From positions 30,496,001 through 30,560,000 of the forward strand of contig CM069873.1 in assembly GCA_036172665.1 (NCBI GenBank): a stretch of 64,000 nucleotides of DNA, in the 5' to 3' direction. How positions within the stretch are numbered: position 1 is the stretch's first letter; each line of letters begins with the position of its first letter. Source of the DNA: Prosopocoilus inquinatus (Eukaryota; Arthropoda; Insecta; Coleoptera; Lucanidae). Below the pieces are notes generated by a model. That model worked only from the letters and a program-made list of their open reading frames with translations, was not told the DNA's origin and did not search any database. Below, piece after piece: positions 11,137 through 22,344 of this stretch. Position numbers and translations under genes: made by a program.

Positions 11137-12306
11137 ATGGTGGTGTTAACTTCTTTCACTTATCCGGATTCACCAATTCGATACGAGCAAAGAAACACCA
11201 GAGCCCTGCTTGACAAAGTGGATTTAGGACTGGGAACTTTATACATCAGTGAGAGGTTAGGAATCTGCATTTTTTTTTTAAATGAACTTTATTGTTATTA
11301 TTAATTCGTCAGAGCCGTCAGCTGGAAGGAACAAGGAGATGACTCTGCGAAAGGATTTGCTCTTTCGTACCACCATATTAGTTTACATGCCACATCAACA
11401 GATCCTAACATTTATCCGAGGGAATGCATTTATGTTATGATTGATACCCATGTGACTTTACCAGGTAAAGTATAGGATGCTTTGAAAGAAATTATATTTC
11501 CCCTTATTGTTGCATTCAGGCCAGAAGGTTGAGGAGAAGATGGAAGACAAATCAGATAGCGAAGATGAATCGGAGGCTGACCTGTCAGAATTAATTTTAG
11601 TGCCAGGAGATCCGAGTGTCCTAAATCCATTGTATGAGGCTTTAAAAGAGTGTCAGGCAAGAGTTTTGTTTTACTCAAGAGCAAATTGTTTAGTAAAATT
11701 TTTAGGCATTAAATCCTGATCCTGCGGATATGGACAGTGAAGAAGATGATGTTTATGAAGACGCAGATGAAGACTTGCAGGTTAGAGAATATGGACAAAA
11801 TGAGGTCGAAGATATTGGTGGTGGAGGAGATACAGGTAAATTGTTTCTTATTCAACATACTTAAGATCAGGTAGGAAGATATTTCAGAAAAACAACATAA
11901 AATTTTATTAATTAACAAACCCAAGAATTTCCAAAATTATTCCTTACTTAAGAGATATGTTTTAGAAAATGTGTCTTTATATAAAGGATGATGACCTCAA
12001 TTAATCAATAATGAGAAAGAAGTTATTTGAAAAAGTCTCTCTAATAGCCCCATAGTAACTACATTTAAGGGCCTCTTTCACATGCAACTGATGATCAGTC
12101 AAGAGTTAAATTGACTTCTTTCTTCTCTCTTGATCGGAATTTTGCTTTTACTGTCGGTACATCTGAAACAGGCCTAACATTTCTCGTTTTCTTTTATCCA
12201 AGAAATTTTTTCAGCAATGGAAAGTTTAACTCAGCGCTTGGTTAATATAACGTACGATTATAATAATGGGGAACAGAATGATGAGGAATTTGAAGATGCT
12301 GACTAA
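11137..12306 (+). CDS. icln: Methylosome subunit ICln (chloride conductance regulatory protein)
   Basis: Five exons are supported: 11137-11255, 11313-11464, 11520-11656, 11706-11835 and 12215-12306. The product has a PH-like fold and binds Sm proteins in the PRMT5 methylosome, acting in cytosolic snRNP assembly. Exon 1 ends with the family motif GTLYISE; exon 2 gives VSWKEQGDDSAKGFALSYHHISLHATS; exon 3 begins an acidic stretch and includes LSELILVPGD; exon 4 starts ALNPDP and continues acidic; exon 5 gives QRL and an acidic tail. Phases agree at every junction. The junction between exons 3 and 4 requires a GC-AG intron (CAG|GCAAGA...TTTTTAG) of 49 nt. Introns are 49-57 nt except the last (379 nt). 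A poly(A) signal AATAAA lies at 12445-12450. The gene converges on UPF2. Identification is confident. Confidence 0.92.
11657..11705 (+). other. Likely GC-AG intron in ICln
   Basis: The 49-nt intron starts GCAAGA after CAG and ends TTTTTAG. Using it joins ECQ to ALNPDP, matching the conserved ICln segment, whereas no GT donor nearby keeps the frame. GC donors are a known minor class and usually have strong flanking consensus, as here. Confidence 0.75.
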
Positions 12307-12753
12307 TTTAAGAGAAAAAAAAATACTGACTTTTTAGGATTATGTAACAGTTTCCTTTGTAATTTTTGTATTGATGTGTCATCGTAACATTTAGATATAT
12401 CATAACATTTAGAGCTTTAGCATGTTCTCTTTGTAAGAGTAAATAATAAATAAACAAATATTGCGACATTTTTCTTCAAGTTTTACACAAGATAATGGTG
12501 GTGCCCCTTTCTAAATCATACTAATTAACGAATTTTTAGGTTGTGGATTTAATATAATTTGCAAATAAAACTCGATTATTTCTGTTTCTAAAATGCTTCT
12601 TAATTAATTTGTAATTACACATAGATGCAAAATTTGATTTAACTTTTATTACAAAGAGCAACGAGTAATAATTCTGTAGGATACAGTAACAATATTTAAG
12701 TGCCATTTTTAATCCAGGAAATACATATTTAATTAATATACACAAAGAAAGTC
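12307..12753. other. Convergent intergenic region with two poly(A) signals
   Basis: This interval separates the stops of ICln (plus) and UPF2 (minus). It carries AATAAA at 12445-12450 on the plus strand, about 140 nt past the ICln stop. It also carries TTTATT at 12645-12650, which is AATAAA on the minus strand about 105 nt past the UPF2 stop. The signals are 200 bp apart, so the 3' UTRs may nearly meet or overlap. No gene lies between. Confidence 0.6.
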
Positions 12754-15700
12754 TTAACGAACACGTTTCGGTCCAAAAATCAAGTCTGCGTCGGGTGCAC
12801 CCTTTGGGTGCTGATATTTTTTTCTTTCGCGATTTAAGTTTTGTGTGACTGGTCTCTGCTGCTGTTGCATCATTTCTTGATAATCTTCCTCTTCAAATCT
12901 TTCGGTTATGTTTAAAGTGAGCCGTTTCACCCTTTGTTTCTCCTCTCTTTGAGCTAGTTCTTGGTCTCGAAGGTTTTGAGCAAGTTCAGAATTTATGTCA
13001 GCTTCAAACGTCTTGTACTGCTGCTTATTACCTTTCCGTACCATCAGTACAAAACCCATTGTATTAGACTCTTTCTCAGTAGTTTCCTCAAATTAACGTC
13101 AGTAAAATAAATGAGAATGAATAGTGTAAATACATACTTGTAATTGTTCATAAGTTTTTTTGTTTGATCTAAGTACCATAGGAACTGAAATATCAACATT
13201 AGATGGCTTAACGGACTCTCTGAGCCTCTCCTGAATATTTTCAGAAACCATTTTATCAAGGGCGTTGAGAAATTCGTCGTCTTCAGGACATTCTACTTTT
13301 CGAGGGCCGCTTGGTATTGCTTCAGTTTCCGAAACGATTCCTTCTTCTTGTTCATTATCACTCAATTCGTCCTCTACTTCAAAGTGAATCCTTAATTTAT
13401 TTATATAATTTGGCAGATATTAAAGCTGACTTACCTTCATCATCAGAACCTTGATCGGCGGTTTCGTCTTCAGTTGCGTCATCAGTAATTGGCCCGGTGA
13501 TGCCTTCAGAAACTTCATCATCACCTTGTTCTTCATTATCAGTTTCTGCTATACTTTCCAGCAATCCCTCTTCCTTATTTCCATCATCACCAACCAAACG
13601 ATCTGAAATATTTGATTGCTACGCGTTGGTATCAATAGATAGTAAAATAATTATTACCTATTCCTAATTGTGTTCTTATATTATTGATTTCTGTTTGAGT
13701 TTCTTCAAAACTCTGGCACAATTTCAGCTTTGGTCTTAAACTGTTCAGCGTGTCTTTAAATAAATGTTCTACAGGAGGTGGAAACGCATCACCCCAAGCC
13801 GTTTGCTTAAACCAGTAATAAGATTGCAAGAACATTAAATAATAATCCAAACGCCTTTTACTACTTCCACTACTAAAATACATTCCTGCAAAGAACTTTC
13901 TTCTTAGCACAAACAATAAAAATTTATATTGCAGCCTCACCGCAAGTGTCTAGTAAGACGCAAGCCAATCGTATTCTAAACAAGTGATTGGGTGGGTCGA
14001 GGTGTGATGGATTGTTATGATCCATGGTTACACCAAACGTTATAAGAGAATACAAAACCTGGAATAAGACGTAAAAAATCAAGAATTTGATTTCAGTTTG
14101 GAGCATACTTTAAAAATGTCTGCGCTTTCGACGATTCTGTAATTGTACAATTCGCCAAGGAATTTTACTTGAGCGACTCTTCTTTGGTTGAATTTAGATA
14201 GGTTTACTTCCATACCTAACCGAATGTCTTCTAGAACACTATCCACTACTCGAGTCCCAACTTCTTCTTGATAACAAACTAAACCCGCCAGTAGATTTGC
14301 CAAACACCTATACCAAAACATCGAAATTACTAATCACAATTTATTTAGTTTTAATTTGTTCTACCTTATGTTAAAATATTTCATATTATGGGCTCCGCTT
14401 AGGCATTTAACTGCATATGCTGCAACTTCATCATTATTCCAATCTAATTTTCTCATCAGCCGCAGTATTTTATCGGTGTTATTCTTCTGCAGGTCTTGAT
14501 AAAGCAGCTTTCTGATGAACTGATGCATTACGGGGCGTTCTTTTTTAGTAACTGCAATGACATCCGGAGGATTTACATAGTAATAAGCGTTTTCAATTTG
14601 AGTAACATATCGTGAGTCCAAAGCCATGACTGATTTTTTCCTCATCATCTGCTCGAGGTACACCTTAGTTCTTTGATGAGAATCTGCATTGCAGAATAAG
14701 AATCGACCACAAACCTCCAACAAGTTACAAGCCATTTCAATGTGGTGGTGAGAGAAATCATGCAACAGGACTTTCAGGCAGTACAGGGCTTCTATTTTCG
14801 AATACAAGTTGAATTTAACGAGTTCTCCTATGTATCTGACAACTTTAATTTTAGATTCGATGTTGATTTGGTCCTTTTTACGAACGTGGTATTTAAAGTC
14901 CTGCCGGAGCATTTGACATAGTTCATTGCTCACTTCGGGCAAAGCTGGATGTAAAATAGCCACAAACCTGGCATAAAACGGTAACAAATCCAGGCGAGTG
15001 CGATTGACTCCAAACAAAGTACGAACGAGTTTTTTACGATTGTGTTTGTTGTTTAAAGTAACGAGGAAATCGATTGCTGCATTATCAATCATTTCTCGGT
15101 TTATGCAGTTCGGTAAGTTGTTGAGAAATGCCTCCAGGACTATCTTGTTGCTTATTGTAGTGGATGCAGTGTCTTCAGTTTCTTCTTCTATCACTGGTTC
15201 TTCTGATTTGCCTAACAAAAGAGGAGTTTGTTTCATTTTCTAAGTGAATACCAAAAAAATTTTGTTTGAGTGTGCTTGTTGAAATGAGGAATGCAAAAAG
15301 TAATTCAACGCTTAATGTCTGCATAAAAGATATTTACAAACCATCATCTTCAAGTTCTTCAGCTGGTATTTCAGAATCTAAGGTTTCTTCAGTGACTGTA
15401 TCTGTCGGTGGAGGTGCTTGATTCTTCTGAATATATGATGTAGGTAAAAAAGCTTGCAATTCAGGCAATTCACAGTAAAATCTCTGAGTTTCCACATCAC
15501 ACCAAATGTTCTCAGAATTACTTACATTGGAACATTCTTCTGGATCTGCACCTGTTCCCGTAATTACCATATTCTAAAAAAAGTAAATCTACTCAAACAG
15601 AAAAAAATGTAAAAATGAATGTTCCTTACTTCCTCATCGTTTACAGCAATATTCGTTTTAAGTACAGGAATGTCTTCATCCAGTAATTCTGCAAAGCTTT

Positions 15701-16649
15701 GAGTTGAAGTTAATAATTTATCGTAAGAAATTTGCAGAGATTCTAATTTATCCTTACGCTCTTGACTTAATTCACCCTTTGTCTGCATAATTCGATTATT
15801 CTGCTTTTCGAAGTCTTGCATTTCACTGTGATCTTTAATCAAGTGTTTCACCAATGAGTTATAATAATCTTTCAGCAATGATCTTACATTCTGCTGTTTC
15901 TCAGGTGCCAGAAAAGTGCTTCTACTTATTTGTGCATCGTATTTCTCAGATAATTCTCTGATTTTCCTCGGTATCAAACCGGCATAATCATCTCCACAAT
16001 GTCTGCAAAAGCTCAGAATGATTGAAATGTTTAAATGTTCTTCTTTATCCATGTTAATCAGGGTAGTTAAAACTCCACCCAATAGTGTAAAAGCCGTTTT
16101 CTTATTGAATAATCCTGCACTAACGAGTTCAGCATAAAACCTTAAGTCAACTCTGAGCTTGCTTGGATTCGGTATTTTTTCACCGACTTTAAAAGACAAC
16201 GATTTTTGCCAGTTTTCAAATAAGTGTTGGGAAAAGTCTGCATAAGTTTGATGAAGAATGCTGCACATCTTAACGGCCGCATAAACATCCGTCATTTTTA
16301 GTTTAGTATCCACAATAGCCGCAGCAATCTCAGATATGTATTTGGACAAATTCAATCCGGACATCTCTTTTAAGTAGGCATCGATTTGGTTACCGCTGAA
16401 GTTTTTAATTTTCTTCACGAAAGCGGTGTTTTTCTTTAAGCTTGAATCGAGTTTGGAGAAATAGGAATCGTTGGGTCTGGTATTTTGAGCGTTTTGATTG
16501 ATGTTCCTCAATTCTGATTTTGAGGTTAACCTTTCCTCCGCTTCTTGCATGTACGACTGTAAAATTGATTTTTCTTCTTCATTTTCCTTATTGGGACTGT
16601 TTTCTTGGTTGTTTGCATTATTTTCGGCTATTTTTTCTGAAACCGTCAT
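12754..16649 (-). CDS. Upf2: Regulator of nonsense transcripts 2 (UPF2)
   Basis: UPF2 bridges UPF1 and UPF3 in nonsense-mediated mRNA decay. Exons in transcript order: 15630-16649, about 15338-15573, 14365-15239, 14109-14307, 13941-14058, 13658-13885, 13435-13602, 13138-13376 and 12754-13086. Exon 1 carries the acidic/charged N-terminus and the first MIF4G domain (LNLSKYISEIAAAI onward). Exon 3 opens the second MIF4G with LPNCINREMIDNAAIDF and RKKLVRTLFGV; exons 4-6 give the third, including CLANLLAGLVCYQEEVG, DPPNHLFRIRLACVLLDTC and SSKRRLDYYL. Exons 7-8 are an acidic linker (DDATEDETADQGSDDEG). Exons 8-9 form the UPF1-binding tail ending YQHPKGAPDADLIFG. Eight introns are about 49-100 nt. 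All junctions keep frame except exon 2 to exon 3, where no GT-AG choice I found does. The start at 16649 is the first ATG of the conserved frame. Identification is very confident. Confidence 0.93.
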
Positions 16650-17027
16650 CGTGAAAACTTTAATTTATTTCTTATTTTGACAAGTTGTAAGTAAATATAA
16701 CCACGACGCACATAATTAATGATCTAGTTAGTGTATAGTGTTTGCCAACCCTTAAGAAATGTTTTGCACTAGTTATTATATTTTTTTAAATAAATAATCT
16801 CCGTTCAATTTTGTAATGAGTAACTATTAACTGTTATTTTTGTTCTTATGTTGTCCTACGAAAAGAACGAGCGATTGGTATTGCATTGAAAGGTTTTTTT
16901 CTTCAAATTATTGCCAGAGTTTATTTTACTTATACCCATATCATATATCGAACGCGCTCGTATTCAGCGTTGCCATTGTTGCCAACCATGCCAGAATGGC
17001 CTTGGCAAAGCGGGTGTACTTCTATGC
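16650..17027. other. UPF2 upstream region up to the PIF element
   Basis: These 378 bp should hold the UPF2 promoter and leader (minus strand). There is no obvious core promoter motif. A transposon inserted at about 17028 sits only about 380 bp from the UPF2 start codon. Confidence 0.4.
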
Positions 17028-17334
17028 TGCGTTCGGGTTAGAAAGAGTGGAGAGCGAGGAGTGGAGTTAGAGTTTTCGTCACGTGATGCTAGAGTTAAAA
17101 GTGTTATTAGTACCGAACGCGCACGGAGTTTCCTCCAGATTTTTAAGGTTAGGTATATAAGTGACAATAGGATTTTCATTTCAGGTAAGATAGTTGTATT
17201 TGAAATTCTATAATGACAATAACTAATAAATAATAAAAAATAAGTGCTATTTCCGTGAGTTTTTTTTAAGTAAGAGACCTACTACTAATTTATTATTTTT
17301 GCTAGATAACCAGACAGAATATTTCATAGTTTAA

Positions 17335-18731
17335 ATGGATCCTTTGAAAAAACGTCTACTGTTATCTGTCGTAGAATATGCCCGAAGTATAATTTATTGT
17401 TCATCTGATGAAGATGAGCATGAGATGATCCTTGAAAAGGTTAAGAACTTTGCAGAACATACAGTGTATCTAATGACTGACAATCAATTCAGAATGCATT
17501 TTCGTATGAATTCAGAGACTTTTGAAGATTTACTGAGAAAAATGCATATTGTACAATTGCAAGAAAATGTAGCAGATGCTAGATTTCCAAAAACTCCACT
17601 CGAAAAAGAAGCCATGATTATGGTTTGGTATCTTAGTAATTTGGAGAGTTTCAGGTATGATAACAAGAAAGTAAAAAAAAATATTGACTGCTAATTAAGC
17701 GTTCAGATCAGTAGCAGACAGGTTTGGGATAAGTAAATCTACATGTTGGGATGTGCTGTACTGAACCTGTAAGTTGCTTTTGAAAGTTAATTTAAGGTTC
17801 AAAATTATTCATTGGCCTTCAAGGGAGAGACAAGAGGATATAAGTAATCATTTTCAACAGAATGGTGGATTCCCAGGTGAACTTGACTATACTATGTTGT
17901 CACTTAACTTTCGAACTGCTAAGTCTTAGAACATGTGAAAATAAGTCTATTTATCCAATGTTTTTAAAACCTAATTTTTGTAAAATTGGATTTAGGAGTT
18001 TTTGAAAGTAAGGTGGTCACAATATACTTGGTAGCTTGGATAAATTAACAGATTTTTTTTTGTTTTTAGGAATAATCGGTTGTATAGATGGATGTCACAT
18101 TCAAATTGTTGCCCCAAAAGAAAATCATGTCTCATATATTAATCGAAAGAATTTTCATTCTGTTTTATTACAAGGAGTCTGCGATCATAAGAAACTGTTC
18201 ACAGACGTCTACGCAGGGGAAGCTGGTTCTATTCATGATATTCATGATTACACATTATACAAAAGATCCCCTCTTTTTCGTGGCTACCGTAATAGAACTA
18301 TTGTCTTTTATGAAGATAATCACCTTATCGGAGACCTAGCATATAGACTAGATACAAATCTTTTAGTGGGATTCAAGAATGATGGTCACTTAAATGTTCG
18401 TCAAGAAAACTATAATTACATTTTAAGTAAAGCTCGAGTAAATATTGAAAACACTTTTGCACTTCTAAAAGGCAGATTTCGCAGATTAAAATCTGTAGAT
18501 ACTGTTAGAATGGATCTGATTACACTATTAATTATATCGGGATGTATTTTGCATAATATATGTATTTTAAAAGGTGATTTATTACATGATATTATTGACA
18601 TCAATGCAGAAGAAGAAGAAATTCGTTTAAATCCACAGAATCTTATAGATGTAGACGTTCCAGCAGATAACAACGATGCTAGAGTAAAAATAAACAATAT
18701 TGTTAATGCTTTACCTTTAATTAGAGAATAA
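17335..18731 (+). pseudogene. PIF/Harbinger transposase (HARBI1-like) with a nonsense codon
   Basis: Three exons are inferred: 17335-17654, 17707-17876 and 18070-18731. The junctions (CAG|GTATGA, CCAG|GTGAAC, TTTTTAG|GA) keep frame and join LESFR to SVADRFGISKSTCWDVLY and then to GIIGCIDGCHI, as expected in HARBI1-like transposases. Catalytic-type residues are visible in exon 3: D in IGCIDGCHI, the AGSIHD segment for the second D, and E in the ARVNIENTFALLKGRFRRL block. Exon 2 contains an in-frame TGA at 17762-17764 in the WDVLY-TC segment, consistent with a CGA to TGA change. This copy therefore cannot make the full catalytic protein unless it is read through. Nuclear cut-and-paste transposition is the family role; target preference is normally a 3-bp TWA site. 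Confidence 0.82.
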
Positions 18732-19580
18732 CGATCGGTATTATAAAAGCAAGTTAAATTTACGCTACAGTTTAAGGCTACAGTAATAATTGTTTTTACA
18801 ATTTTTGCTAAGGCATTAAATTGTATAGTAAATTTATTTTGCATTTATATTACCAGTGTTAAAGTCTAGTTTATTAATTTGCAAGTGCCTACCATTTTGA
18901 AATAAATATTTGGTACAGCAGATTTTGTTTATTTAAATAAGTTTTCTAGTTTATATTTCATAATAAAATTATAATTTTAAATTGTCACTGTTACAAGTCA
19001 GAATAAGTTAACATTTTGGTTCTTACAATGCTCTTCTAGTTTCTTTATAAAACTATACCAAATATTTACCTCGCAAAGGTAATTTATTAACATTAGAAAA
19101 TAAATGGTTTTTTAAAGATACATAAAATAATTTGTTGCAAATCGTTTTTGATTGCAGTGGATCCCTCGAGCAGCCTCTATACAGCTGTTTTAGCCCTGTT
19201 TGGGGCTTCATCAGCAGAAGCGCAGCTCAAGGGCTCCACTGCCAGCCAAAACGATTTGCTACAAATTTTTTTTAAATTGCATTATGCTTTGACAGCAAGC
19301 ATGGTCGCCTTGTATGGGATAACTTATTATATATGTAGCAAATTGGCTTCAATTTGTCAATCCTAATACAATGCTAGATCAATAAATGATCATAGGGTGT
19401 CGCTGTTTTAACTGTTCATAAAGATATATAGATGTATTTTCAAACATTTAACAAAAACATACAAATTTTCACATTTAAAAAGAAAAACTGAAATGTTTTA
19501 ACTTAACTAAGAAGACATCATTCTTTAAATTTAAAATCCAATCAGTAATATTAGAAAGTAATATTAATAAATAATTAGTT
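18732..19580. other. Interval between the convergent PIF genes
   Basis: This 850-bp stretch lies inside the PIF element. It holds 3' untranslated AT-rich sequence and, from 19137, a hammerhead-like dispersed repeat inserted between the two genes. No additional coding region is supported; the 72-codon frame at 19148-19366 is the repeat. Confidence 0.5.
19137..19420 (-). repeat. Hammerhead-like dispersed repeat, best core
   Basis: On the minus strand, 19259 to 19137 reads as a long hairpin. GCAGTGGA pairs perfectly with TCCACTGC, extended outward by GCAAATCGTTTT/AAAACGATTTGC with a small bulge. Inside lie CTGATGA, the stem AGCCC/GGGCT, an AAAAC in place of GAAAC, CAGC/GCTG and CTCGAG. This order (stem I, CUGAUGA, stem II, GAAA, stem III, NUH, stem I) is that of a hammerhead ribozyme. 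The flanking body at about 19272-19420 matches 9028-9165. The GAAA box has a changed first base, so activity of this copy is doubtful. Confidence 0.55.
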
Positions 19581-20392
19581 TTACAATTTGTCCAGTAACT
19601 TTTCAAATAAATCGTTGAATCTGTCCTGACGACTCATTTTTTCTCGGTGTCTTTGTTGCACCGAAGATTCTCTGGCCTTCCTTTTCTGTATGAAACGTGA
19701 TTCAAATCTACCCCCTTCAGCAGATTCTTCTGTGTCAACACTAGTTTCGTTGCAAGTAGACGAAGACCTAAATGCTGCTTCAGTTTCTTTGGTTCTTAAA
19801 CCTTCTACATTGCTGCAAGTAGCAACAGGATTTATTTCTGGTTTATTGTTCATGAACTGATGAATAACATTAAAGAATTCCCAATGTTTACACTGTTTGC
19901 CTGAAGTTTTATTGTGGAGTAATACGCTTTTGTAGGTTCTCTTCAAACTCTTCCACTTCGATTCACAGTTTTGGTATATTACAGGTTTTCCAAATTTTAT
20001 TGTGCACTTTTGTGCAATTTCAATCCACACATTCTTTTTGAGCGTGTTGTTAAATTTTGTCTGTGATTCTTCTACTTTATGTATAAGATACAACACATTA
20101 TTTGAATTCCAAATTTTATCTTTTATTTCTTCTTGACTAGCCTCCTCTTCACTTTCATAGTTATTGTTGTCATTATTTATGTTTAATTCGAGTCCAAAAA
20201 TCAACTTCGCTTCATTAAATGGGACGTACATAAGTTCTTTGGCTATAATTATGTAAAAATGATGGAAAAAATTTATAAATTACAAAAAAACTTACAAGAA
20301 GTATCTTGAACTAAAACATTATTGTCTTGAAACAAAAGGCCGTTGTCCGTATCGGTGATAAAAGCGTGAGTACCTTTAGTAATCTTTGCCAT
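19581..20392 (-). CDS. Myb/SANT-like DNA-binding protein of the PIF/Harbinger element
   Basis: Two exons, 20296-20392 and 19581-20242, give an intact frame of about 252 codons. The intron is 53 nt (TCTT|GTAAGT...ATTATAG|CC) and keeps phase. The middle (about residues 80-150) is a Myb/SANT-like trihelix domain with spaced tryptophans (VWIEIAQKC, CESKWKSLKRTYKSV, HWEFFNVIHQFM). The N-terminus is acidic (ESEEEASQEE); the C-terminus is basic and helical (RQDRFNDLFEKLLDKL). In PIF/Harbinger elements such a protein binds element ends and imports the transposase into the nucleus. The ATG chosen at 20392 opens the first exon. No disabling mutation is seen, in contrast to the convergent transposase. 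Domestication is possible but unproven. Confidence 0.78.
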
Positions 20393-20523
20393 TATGATAA
20401 ATTTCTGTTAAGTTCTACAGAGAGAACATAACCTAAATAACTAAAAACTCTGTTCGTTCCGAAAAAATAGGTGGTGCATGTGGAGTGAGATCTTTTCACT
20501 CCACTCTGCACTACCCGAACGCA

Positions 20524-21185
20524 TTCGAGTCGACACTTTTTACTCCAAGTGACGTACCCGAACGACTTAAGACCACGGCTCGAAGGGTGGGGATGGCAGT
20601 ATTTTTGATGTATTCAAATAAATAAGCAACAGATGGAGCAAGCATAGTAATGTTACGAATTTTAGTTGTATCTTTTCCAGGGGCTTGACGAAATTGCCAG
20701 ACCAAATTGATGGTTTTATTATATGCAAACAGAGGGTGTCGCAACTGCGCATTTTAGCCCACGTAACACGTGCTAGCAACCGTGCCTGAGCATTGTTTCG
20801 ACTATTTTTGTTTATTGTGTTGGACACTGTGTTTAGCTGTTTGTTTTTTTTCCAATAATTTTGGTGGTGAGTTGTATTATTGTGCTTTTACAATGGGCAG
20901 AACGTACGCAAAACGGCCGAAAAAAAATTAAAAAGCAAAATCAATGAAATACATTTGGAGAACAAGAAAATGTTCTGTGCATTTAACGAGAGTGAGCCAA
21001 GATAAGATTCTCAAATTACCTAGTATTTTCTGCACTATTTTGTTTTTATAAAAAAGTTTTGTAATTAAACTTGTCACTGTTACAGCACCTCAAATGCCAA
21101 TACTCCTCAAATATTTTACGATGCGGACATGGAACGTTTTGAGGATGTAATAATAACTGAAATTCCAAATTGCAAGTATTATAAA
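20524..21185. other. Non-coding interval right of the PIF element
   Basis: The first 50 bp repeat the PIF end motif (ACTCCAAGTGACGTACCCGAACG). A related block reading GGTCTTAAGAGTAGCTGGAGTGAAAAGTGTTA... occurs at 22169-22225 in the opposite orientation, implying other PIF-family fragments here. No gene is supported. Confidence 0.4.
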
Positions 21186-21541
21186 TGTACAGGTTTTTTT
21201 TATATTTTGCATCCTACCTAGAGACTTTATTTTAGGAGCTAGAGATAAACTTTAAATGCAAAAGTAGTAGGGCTTCATGTCTATTATCTTTTAGAGTTAT
21301 AACAAGAAACAAATGCGCAGCGCAAAGTGGAGAAAAAATACCAACTTTAATTTTTTGAAATGGAACATCCTATATTTTGTTTCATAAGATGAAAGAGCAC
21401 TTTAGTTTCTAGTGATAACTCTACAAGATAATAGGTATAAAAACGTATAACTTTTGTATTTAAAGTTTTTCTGTGGTTCCTAAAATAAAGCTTCTAGATA
21501 GGGCGCAAAATATAAAAAAATACCCTGTACATTGGGAGTAG
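21186..21541. repeat. Foldback element, about 356 bp with arms of about 115 bp
   Basis: The left arm (about 21186-21305) and the reverse complement of the right arm (about 21415-21541) align along most of their length. Both run through TTTTTTTATATTTTGC, CCTA-CTAGA, CTTTATTTTAGGA, AACTTTAAAT-CAAAAG, TATTATCTT-TAGAGTTAT and end TGTACAGG/CCTGTACA outside. It is non-coding and typical of a MITE or foldback transposon. Confidence 0.75.
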
Positions 21542-22344
21542 GACTGTACAAGAATACCAATATTCAAATTTATTATAAAATACTGATAGGAAAAATAAAA
21601 ACTATTGATATTGAATAAATAATCGATATTATCGATGTCTGAAAACTATAATTTGAGTAAAATTTGTTGTCGCACAGCCTTAATTAAGAATTATGCATAA
21701 TAGCACAATAATAGCTTAATATGCATAGATAGGGACTTTGAAAAGCAGTTACAAGAGCACCCTCATTTGGAGAAGGACTGAACTATTCTGGAGAAAATTG
21801 TTTTAGTGCCTCTTCGAACCACCACAATCGACATTTAAAATCTATTTAATGTCGTAATTACACGAGATAACTTCCTCATATTGCAGATAATGGTTTTAAA
21901 TGCATTTATTGACGTCGTGTGATAATTTGTTTTTCGAATTTTGTTGAAAAAAAAGTTACATATTGACAATTTAATTATTGAATTAATCACATTAAATATC
22001 AATCAAATTTTATACTATTTTCAGAAAAACCTTTATAGATTTATGTAGAAACATAACACTTAAAAATTGGGAAAAAAATTATTCCTTCTTGAGATTTATA
22101 TCCACAAAAATTGTAGAATGCTTTCACAAGTACTGCCATCTAGGTAGAACACCCGCTGGCGCCCTGGTCTTAAGAGTAGCTGGAGTGAAAAGTGTTAACA
22201 GAACAGTACAAGCCGAACGCAGCACTAGTAGTGTGCATATTAAGCGCAAATTTCAAAGTGGAGGCGATTAGACCAGCCTTAAGGCCGATTCCCATGAGAG
22301 CTGTACAACGGTAAAGTTTCTAAAGAATTAAAGAAAGTTTTAAG
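21542..22344. other. Non-coding interval before the minisatellite
   Basis: AT-rich DNA with no supported gene. It includes the PIF-like fragment near 22169-22225 noted above. Confidence 0.35.

Larger units (their letters stand above)
17028..20523. mobile_element. PIF/Harbinger DNA transposon, about 3.5 kb
   Basis: The element has the standard two-gene layout: a DDE transposase on the plus strand (17335-18731) and a Myb/SANT-like protein converging on the minus strand (19581-20392). Candidate terminal inverted repeats are 17028-17052 (TGCGTTCGGGTTAGAAAGAGTGG...) and 20499-20523 (...CACTACCCGAACGCA). The outer 11 bases are perfectly paired and the inner AGAGTGGAG is shared. A 3-bp target duplication could not be resolved. 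A second similar end-like block at 20524-20570 (ACTCC...ACCCGAACG) makes the right boundary uncertain. Confidence 0.75.

Noticed and set aside
19148..19366. 72-codon plus-strand frame inside the PIF element
   Set aside because: It coincides with the hammerhead-like repeat, and the homologous stretch at 8741 is not open.
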